NCBI GenBank assembly: GCA_944322785.1
Contig: CALUPW010000001.1
Span: forward strand, 124,001-188,000
Reading direction: 5' to 3'
Length of the DNA: 64,000 nt
Source of the DNA: Candidatus Gastranaerophilales bacterium
GTDB lineage: Bacteria; Cyanobacteriota; Vampirovibrionia; Gastranaerophilales; Gastranaerophilaceae
Every line of letters begins with the position of its first letter. The first letter of the stretch is position 1. Of the stretch, positions 58,844 to 64,000 are shown one piece after another. The notes under the pieces are model-generated. The model did no database searches. It was not told the DNA's origin and saw nothing but the letters and a program-made list of their open reading frames with translations. The position numbers were made by a program, and so were the translations under genes.

Positions 58844-59797
58844 ATGGCTAAAAACAGAATTGGAATTGATGTTGGCGGAACGAATGTAAAAATTGCGCTT
58901 GTTGATACAAAAGGCAAAATTGTTTATTCAAATTCGGTTCCGACACGTGCGGAAATGGGTTATGAATACACTGTAAACAATATTAAACAGGCAATTTATG
59001 ATCTGTTAAAGGAAACAAAATTAACGACAAAAGATATTGAAGGAATCGGATTCGGATTCCCGGGACAGGTTGATTATAAAGCAGGGATTGTACGGAATGC
59101 CCCGAATATTCCGGGCTGGGTTGAAGTTCCGATTGCAAAGCTTATTGAAGATGAATTTAAGGTTCCGACACGTGTTGATAATGATGTAAGGTGTGCAGCT
59201 TTAGGTGAATTAAAATACGGCGCCGGAAAAGGCTGTGAAAATTTAATTTGTATAACGGTCGGAACAGGTATCGGATCAGGTTTAATTTTGAACGGCAAAC
59301 TGGTAAGAGGTGCATCAAATGCGGCAGGTGAAATCGGTCATATTAAACTTCAGATGAATGACGGACCGATATGCGGATGCGGCGACACCGGATGTTTGGA
59401 AGCTTTTGCATCAGGGCCTTCGATTGTTGCGATGGCAGAGGAATACATTAAAGGCGGAAAATCAACCAAATTTCGGGAAATGGCAAGCGGCGGACAGATT
59501 ACTCCGTATATTGTCTGTGAAGCCGCAAAAGCAGGGGATCCGGTAGCTCAGAGAATATTTACGATTACGGGTGAGTATATCGGAATCGGTCTTGCAAGTG
59601 TAGTAAACCTTTTAAATCCGGAAAGAATAATTATTGGCGGCGGAGTTGCGGATGCCGGCGATTTGTTATTGGCGCCGTTAACTGAAACTCTTAAAAAACG
59701 TGCTATGAAGATTGCGGGTTCTGCAGTTGAAGTTGTTCCGGCGCAGCTGGGCAACACAGCCGGTGTTATCGGTTCAAGTCTTTTGATTGAGAGTTAA
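58844..59797 (+). CDS. ROK-family glucokinase
   Basis: The 317-residue protein opens RIGIDVGGTNVKIALVD (ATP site), has GFPGQVDYKAG, VDNDVRCAALGE, TVGTGIGSGLI, the ROK signature with GEIGHIKL and zinc motif CGCGDTGCLEAFASG, and GGGVADAGDLLL. It phosphorylates glucose to glucose 6-phosphate. AAGGGGAGATAAGAA precedes the ATG. Confidence 0.94.
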   Translation: MAKNRIGIDVGGTNVKIALVDTKGKIVYSNSVPTRAEMGYEYTVNNIKQAIYDLLKETKLTTKDIEGIGFGFPGQVDYKAGIVRNAPNIPGWVEVPIAKLIEDEFKVPTRVDNDVRCAALGELKYGAGKGCENLICITVGTGIGSGLILNGKLVRGASNAAGEIGHIKLQMNDGPICGCGDTGCLEAFASGPSIVAMAEEYIKGGKSTKFREMASGGQITPYIVCEAAKAGDPVAQRIFTITGEYIGIGLASVVNLLNPERIIIGGGVADAGDLLLAPLTETLKKRAMKIAGSAVEVVPAQLGNTAGVIGSSLLIES

Positions 59798-59814
59798 GAA
59801 TTTATAATATTGAT

Positions 59815-59855
59815 TGAACCCTGTGTCATTTTAATTTTATCTGACACGGGGTTCA
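59815..59855. terminator. Stable hairpin after the glucokinase gene
   Basis: TGAACCCTGTGTCA / TGACACGGGGTTCA (one G-U). No clear T-run follows, so termination efficiency is uncertain. Confidence 0.5.
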
Positions 59856-59925
59856 TAAAAAATATTATGGGAATTTTAAATTATATAAAATGTACACCTG
59901 AAGGTAATTAGCCGTTTAATAAAAT

Positions 59926-60140
59926 GTCAATCACTACTTAACGAAACAATAGCAAAGCGGATTTTGTTTTAGCGTAGCGAGTTAATCCGCTCGAGTTGAG
60001 TTTAGTAGTGATTAAACGGTCAGCGTGTTTTCTTGCCTTCTTTTCGAGGCGAGGCACGAGCCGTAGAAAATGGCTTCACTTTATCCATTTGATAGTGAAC
60101 TTCGTATATTCTTTTCTTTTGCATCGCAACAAAAGAAAAG
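59926..60140. repeat. Second copy-like intergenic palindromic element
   Basis: AATCACTACT / AGTAGTGATT arms enclose GCGGATT/AATCCGC, with AGCGTAGCGAG in the loop. TTAACGAAACAATA, CTCGAGTT and a final GCAACAAAAGAAAAGAATA correspond to parts of the element at 55954-56330. No gene was found between 59798 and 60231. Confidence 0.5.
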
Positions 60141-60231
60141 AATATACATAAATAACTTAATAATTATTCCCATAATATTTTTTATACAAATGAAATTTGT
60201 TTCGTAATCCCGTTTGTGATAAAAGTTAATT

Positions 60232-61188
60232 ATGGCAGTATATTTTTTCTACGGCGACGAAGATTTTAATATTGAAAAAGAAATCTACAAACTCAAAAAA
60301 AATCTTGATAAAAATTTCATTGAAATGAGTTTTAAAACTTATGACAATCCGAAGTTTCCGGATTTAATTTCGATTTTGCGCTCGCAGCCTATGATGTTTG
60401 GCAAAATGCTTGTTGTAATAAACTGCCTTGATTATTTTACAAAAACTTTTGACGACAAACAGATTAAAGAAATTGAATCCGCAATTGAAAATAATAACGA
60501 AAATCTGGATGTAGTTTTTGTTGCGTCACTTCCTCGAGAAGGTGGGAAAAAGTTAGACAGCCGCAAAAAACTTTTTAAAATTCTTGCAAAACATAACATA
60601 AAAGAATGCGCATCTATTCCGAGTTACAAAACAGCAGAGCTTGAAGACTGGGTTAAAAAATCAGCAAAGGCAAAATCTTTAAAAATCAATCCGGATGCTG
60701 TGTCAGCTTTGATTTTACAGGTCGGAAACAACCTCCGCCAGCTTGACGGTGAACTTGAAAAACTCAAACTCATGTGTTTTCCTGACAAAATTGCAACAAA
60801 AGAGCTGGTAAAAGAAATCTGTATTTCAAATGAGGATTTATTTGCATTTTCGGACTTTTTAATGATGGGTGAAAAAGACAAGGCGCTTTTAGAATATCGG
60901 AAACTGCTTGAAAAAAAATATCCGCTGGAAATTCTGTCAACTTTGCAAACCATGCTTCGCCGCTGGATTGTGATAAAGGCAAAAGCGTCAGCACTTACAC
61001 CTTTTGAACTCGGAAAACTTACAGGACAACATGAGTATGTTGTAAAACTTACGATTCAAAAACTTAAAAAAACAAATTTGAAAGATCTTGTAAAAATGAA
61101 AAAAAATTTGACGGAAGCCGAATACAAAATTAAATCCGGACAATCTTTTAATGTGGAAGATGAGGTGGAAAATGCTTTCCTCAGATAA
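60232..61188 (+). CDS. holA: DNA polymerase III delta subunit
   Basis: The 318-residue protein opens AVYFFYGDEDFNIEKEIYKLKK and has the HolA layout: a P-loop-less AAA+ domain, then QVGNNLRQLDGELEKLKLMC, FAFSDFLMMGEKDKALLEYRKLL and a C-terminal collar domain. It loads the beta clamp. It overlaps the next gene by 17 bp. Confidence 0.9.
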   Translation: MAVYFFYGDEDFNIEKEIYKLKKNLDKNFIEMSFKTYDNPKFPDLISILRSQPMMFGKMLVVINCLDYFTKTFDDKQIKEIESAIENNNENLDVVFVASLPREGGKKLDSRKKLFKILAKHNIKECASIPSYKTAELEDWVKKSAKAKSLKINPDAVSALILQVGNNLRQLDGELEKLKLMCFPDKIATKELVKEICISNEDLFAFSDFLMMGEKDKALLEYRKLLEKKYPLEILSTLQTMLRRWIVIKAKASALTPFELGKLTGQHEYVVKLTIQKLKKTNLKDLVKMKKNLTEAEYKIKSGQSFNVEDEVENAFLR

Positions 61189-62041
61189 AATACGGAGCGA
61201 TTATCCAAAATTAATTGAATATTTTGAAAGCGGGATTAACAATCCTGAAAAAAGCATTGCGCATTGTATTCTTCTTTACGGAAACGATTTGAATGCACAG
61301 TATCAAATTGCACTGGAAGTTGCACGAATGCTTAATTGTAAAGGCACACATACAACGGATTGCGAATGTTTAAATTGCCGCTGGATAAGGGAAAATAATC
61401 ATCCTGAGGTAAGAACGATTTCAAAAATTGACAACAAACCCTCTGATGACGATGCCAAGACCGTAATTTCAATTGCACAGGCAAGAATGATTAAAAACGA
61501 TTTGCTGGTAACTTCGGAGTATCACAGAGTATTGATTTTTTGCGACAAAGATAAAGACGGAAATATTTGCCCGCTTAATGAAATTAATTTTCCGGAAGCT
61601 GCTGCAAATGCACTGTTGAAAACTTTTGAGGAGCCGCCGTCAGGCACAACATTTTTCTTTTTGACAAAAGATAAAACTGATGTTATAACAACAGTTCTTT
61701 CACGTGCGCAGAGCTTTTTTGTACCGTCAAAACTGCCTGAAGACAGAGATTTTTCGATTGTGAAAGATATCATGGATGACTTTTTGGAAATTGAACGTTC
61801 TCAGGTTCTGGAATTCAACGAAAAACTATCTGCGTTGTCACAGGAGCATGAACCTTTAACGATTTTAACCCAAATGCAAAACTATCTTGCAGAAGTTATT
61901 AAAGGCGGAAGTTTGAGCCGTGCAAAACAGTATGAATTTATAAAATATATGAAAGTTATTGAAACCGCAAAAAAAGAATTTGCAGTCAACATGAATCCGC
62001 AAACCGTTTTTGAAACATTAAGTCTTAATATGGTTCTGTAA
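61172..62041 (+). CDS. holB: DNA polymerase III delta-prime subunit
   Basis: About 289 residues. CILLYGNDLNAQYQIALEVA replaces a canonical P-loop. Zinc-type Cys follow (LNCKGTHTTDCECLNC), then PEAAANALLKTFEEPPSGTTFFFLT and TVLSRAQ (sensor 1/SRC-like). ATG 61172 follows GAGGTGGAAA and overlaps holA, forming a clamp-loader operon. Confidence 0.9.
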   Translation: MLSSDKIRSDYPKLIEYFESGINNPEKSIAHCILLYGNDLNAQYQIALEVARMLNCKGTHTTDCECLNCRWIRENNHPEVRTISKIDNKPSDDDAKTVISIAQARMIKNDLLVTSEYHRVLIFCDKDKDGNICPLNEINFPEAAANALLKTFEEPPSGTTFFFLTKDKTDVITTVLSRAQSFFVPSKLPEDRDFSIVKDIMDDFLEIERSQVLEFNEKLSALSQEHEPLTILTQMQNYLAEVIKGGSLSRAKQYEFIKYMKVIETAKKEFAVNMNPQTVFETLSLNMVL

Positions 62042-62045
62042 ATTC

Positions 62046-62074
62046 TTGTGCAATTGTGAAAAACTTGTTATAAT
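62046..62074 (+). promoter_or_regulatory. Promoter of prepilin locus 3
   Basis: TTGTGC, 17 bp, TATAAT, then AAAGGAG and ATG 62116. Confidence 0.75.
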
Positions 62075-62115
62075 AAAAACGTAAAAATATTAAAATACAA
62101 AGGAGCTTGAAAAGC

Positions 62116-62166
62116 ATGGAAACTATTGATATGACTGGATTACAGGGGGGGGGGGGCAACCCGTAA
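62116..62166 (+). CDS. Leader frame of poly-G prepilin locus 3 (out of phase)
   Basis: ATG 62116 follows AAAGGAGCTTGAAAAGC. The frame reads METIDMTGLQ, GGGGNP, then TAA. A tract of 11 or 14 G would shift into the frame GATRKT..., which stays open for about 180 codons to 62705. Confidence 0.5.
   Translation: METIDMTGLQGGGGNP
62145..62156 (+). repeat. Homopolymeric G tract, 12 bases
   Basis: Twelve G followed by CAACCCGTAAAAC, the same flank as at locus 1. Confidence 0.9.
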
Positions 62167-62370
62167 AACTGGCTCCTGCTGCGATTTAACCTTATGTCAT
62201 TCTGAGGATAAGGACAATTCAAGTCCAAAGATTGAAGAATTTTATAAAAAAATGAAACGTCATTCCGGACTGGCTGCAAAATCCGTTGAGACAGAGTCGA
62301 AACGAGATTTTATGCCCCTACCTTGTGACTCAGAATCTAATAATGAGCAATTCACACTTTTGTCCCCGAC

Positions 62371-62661
62371 GGTCATTCTGAACTTGATTCAGAATCTATC
62401 AATTTTGATAAAAAATATTTGGCACTTTTGGTGGCAAAAGTGCCTCAAAACCATCCGCCACGCTACGTTCACTAATAATCTGCACGGCTCAACCCGAAAG
62501 CCGGCAAACTCGCTAACGCTCAGACAAAGCCGGCTTCTGCCCTATGTTTCGCCAGCAATTATTGTTCACTCCGCTATTGCGGCAAAATCATTATGTCATT
62601 CAGAACTTGTTTCAGAATCTCTTAATACATCAACAGATTCCGGCTCGGAGGCCGGAATGAC
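62371..62661 (+). repeat. Cluster of dispersed palindromic repeats
   Basis: CATTCTGAACTTGATTCAG (about 62374), CATTCAGAACTTGTTTCAG (about 62598) and CCGGCTCGGAGGCCGG (about 62640) surround a GC-rich AGCCGGC/GCCGGCT palindrome near 62498-62533. They separate the poly-G leader from the pilin core. Confidence 0.65.
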
Positions 62662-62716
62662 GGGTACAGAGTCAAATATCATTCACCGCAAAGTCCGGAG
62701 TGACTAAGGAAACCGG

Positions 62717-63505
62717 ATGCCACGCACTCCGTCCCGTCACTCTGACGGAAGTCAGAGTCTATTAATGCCGGTTAATTTAATTTTGCACCTATTGCGGCAA
62801 AAGTGTCAAAAAGCCGCCTTCACCATGGCAGAAGTTTTAATAACCCTCGGTATAATCGGGATAGTCGCCGCCATGACTTTGCCGTCGTTAATCCAAAAAC
62901 ATCAAAAGAAAGTCCTCGTAACCAAACTTAAAAAAACATATTCAATTTTTAGTCAGGCATTAATCCAATCACAGCTTGTCAACGGCGAATTCAGCACATG
63001 GCCTGTTCGTGAAAATATAGTTCCGATAGAGTATTTTAACAGATATTACAAACCGTATTTTAACGGCTCACAATTTTGCATAAGCGCTGCAGCCTGCGGT
63101 TATAAAGCAGTAGGGGCAGGCTCAGACGCAAATAAGCCATGGAAAAATTTGAAGGGCAACACCATCGGGTGGTATCTGCTTTCAGGTTCTTCAAGAGTAT
63201 GTTTTTTATTAAATGACGGGTCTTTTGTTTTTCTGCCCAGAAATAGTAACGATTAAAACGGAGAACTTATTTATGTATCAACTATTTATATTGATATTAA
63301 CGGTCCGCTTTCCCCTAATGTTTTAGGTAAAGATGTTTTTCTATTTAAAATAGATAATAAAAAAGGTTTTATACCCTATTGTTATGACAGAACGCAGGAG
63401 CAAATAAACAACGGCTGCACCAAAAACAGTTCGGGGAATAACAACTGCTGTACGGCAAAGATAATGATGGACGGCTGGGAAATCAAAGACGATTATCCGT
63501 GGTAA
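62717..63505 (+). pseudogene. Prepilin-like gene, locus 3, with premature stops
   Basis: The core KAAFTMAEVLITLGIIGIVAA is present from about 62810. The frame stops at TAA 63254 after FLPRNSND, yet the same frame continues without interruption as NGELIYVSTIYIDINGP...GWEIKDDYPW to 63505, which is the typical C-terminus of this family (compare GWEIPDDYPIKF in locus 2). Another in-frame TAA at 62705 separates the core from the poly-G leader. Even with a corrected G tract, a full pilin would not be made. Likely a decaying gene, or two sequencing errors. Confidence 0.65.
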
Positions 63506-63600
63506 AACGTGAAATTTGTATGACGTAAGTTATAATAAATATATGGTGGGTGCTCAGCAAAGCCCCGTTACAGCCTTAAATGAATAACAATATAATTTGT

Positions 63601-63636
63601 AAAAAGAGTCCTAATGCATTTCGGACTCTTTTTATT
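63601..63636. terminator. Bidirectional terminator
   Basis: AAAAAGAGTCC / GGACTCTTTTT between prepilin locus 3 and the convergent nuclease-domain gene. Confidence 0.9.
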
Positions 63637-63652
63637 AAATTGTCATGGGTTT

Positions 63653-64000
63653 TCAGCCATTTAAATCTCTCAAAACCCTGTCAAGGCATGCGATTGAGGA
63701 GTACTGCCATTCACGGAAAGTTATACGGTTTACTTTGAACCCGCAGCGTTCTAAGATTGCCTGTTTTTTCATTGAAGGCATTGCGGTTGAGAATTTATCT
63801 TCCATACCGTCAACTTCAATAACGATTTTATCGTCAACAAGAAGGTCTGCGCTCAAACCTGCAATTTCTGCACCAGCTTGAACTTTATGACCCCGTTCCC
63901 GTATTTGTGCGGCAATTTCCTGTTCAAGTTCGTTTTTGTAGGTGTTTTCGGCAATGTCGCCCGAGAGCATTGCCTGACGCATATTTTGATAATGTTTCAA
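63653..64000 (-). CDS. C-terminal part of a protein with an endonuclease-like domain
   Basis: At least 115 residues, continuing beyond the window. EQEIAAQIRERGHKVQAGAEI, then SADLLVDDKIVIEVDGME and RCGFKVNRITFREW fit a DUF559/Vsr-like PD-(D/E)xK nuclease fold: Asp in the first strand, Glu-Val-Asp in the second. Such domains often end large helicase or repair proteins. The true start is outside the window. Confidence 0.65.
   Translation of the reverse strand: MKHYQNMRQAMLSGDIAENTYKNELEQEIAAQIRERGHKVQAGAEIAGLSADLLVDDKIVIEVDGMEDKFSTAMPSMKKQAILERCGFKVNRITFREWQYSSIACLDRVLRDLNG

Noticed and set aside
62252-62707. A 151-codon frame upstream of prepilin locus 3 that looks like a gene
   Set aside because: It consists mainly of dispersed palindromic repeats (VILNLIQNL, CHSELVSES, DSGSEAGMT), has no ribosome-binding site, and lies in the pilin frame after the G tract; treated as a spacer.
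1-64000. CRISPR arrays, tRNA or rRNA genes and insertion sequences
   Set aside because: No regularly spaced direct repeats, cloverleaf with T-loop consensus, rRNA-like segments or transposase frames were seen by eye; a tRNAscan or Infernal run would be decisive.

Overview
The window is AT-rich bacterial chromosome, densely packed with house-keeping genes. The best fit is a gut-type, non-photosynthetic relative of the Cyanobacteria (Gastranaerophilales / 'Melainabacteria', Vampirovibrionia). Three things point that way: a homologue of the cyanobacterial iron-sulfur protein LdpA (23029-23976), a long cyanobacterial-style NusB, and several prepilin-like proteins sharing the core AFTMAEVLITLGIIG. 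This assignment is inference from memory of protein families, not a database result.

Layout. 1-2.5 kb: HAD phosphatase (partial), NUDIX hydrolase and a lipid-linked-sugar glycosyltransferase. 2.5-8.1 kb: signalling and surface genes: a GAF-GGDEF-HD-GYP protein, a prepilin gene behind a poly-G tract, and a histidine kinase/response regulator pair. 8.2-26 kb: metabolism and envelope genes (prs, gloA, pgk, Fe-alcohol dehydrogenase, U32 peptidase, DHH phosphoesterase, rseP, speE, beta-lactamase-like hydrolase, ldpA). 26-31 kb: riboflavin genes and tpiA. 32-39.6 kb: one long fatty-acid operon (yceD-like, rpmF, plsX, fabH, fabD, fabG, acpP, fabF) with two small extra genes inserted. 39.7-50.7 kb: tyrA, a MraY/TagO-type transferase, glyA, alr, nusB-ftsY and cysS. 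50.8-64 kb: a second poly-G prepilin, SpoIID-like protein, murJ, tsaC, an IscU-like/GGGtGRT pair, ROK glucokinase, holA-holB, a third (damaged) poly-G prepilin and a nuclease-domain fragment.

Two systems stand out. First, four dispersed modules (about 27.4, 30.6, 46.2 and 55.2 kb) each encode a 23-24-residue hydrophobic peptide behind a strong Shine-Dalgarno. Each faces a convergent antisense promoter of identical design (TTGAAW, 16 bp, TATAAT). Inside each toxin reading frame lies an inverted repeat that forms an intrinsic terminator on the antisense strand. This is the architecture of a type I toxin-antitoxin family, and I do not recognise it as one already named. Second, three prepilin-like genes have a promoter, ribosome-binding site and ATG followed by 10-12 codons and then a 12-13 base G tract. 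In all three the pilin frame is displaced by the same amount, so loss of one G (or gain of two) would join the start codon to the pilin. This looks like phase variation by slipped-strand mispairing.

Smaller items include a candidate sRNA with an unpaired anti-Shine-Dalgarno stretch between two hairpins (8196-8272), a set of genes whose -10 box sits exactly 6 nt before the ATG (probable leaderless mRNAs), a self-contained transcription unit for a 33-residue Cys-Cys-Cys peptide, an L32 protein with a long charged tail, and a His/Cys-rich ribbon-helix-helix protein. No tRNA, rRNA, CRISPR array, transposase or prophage was recognised.
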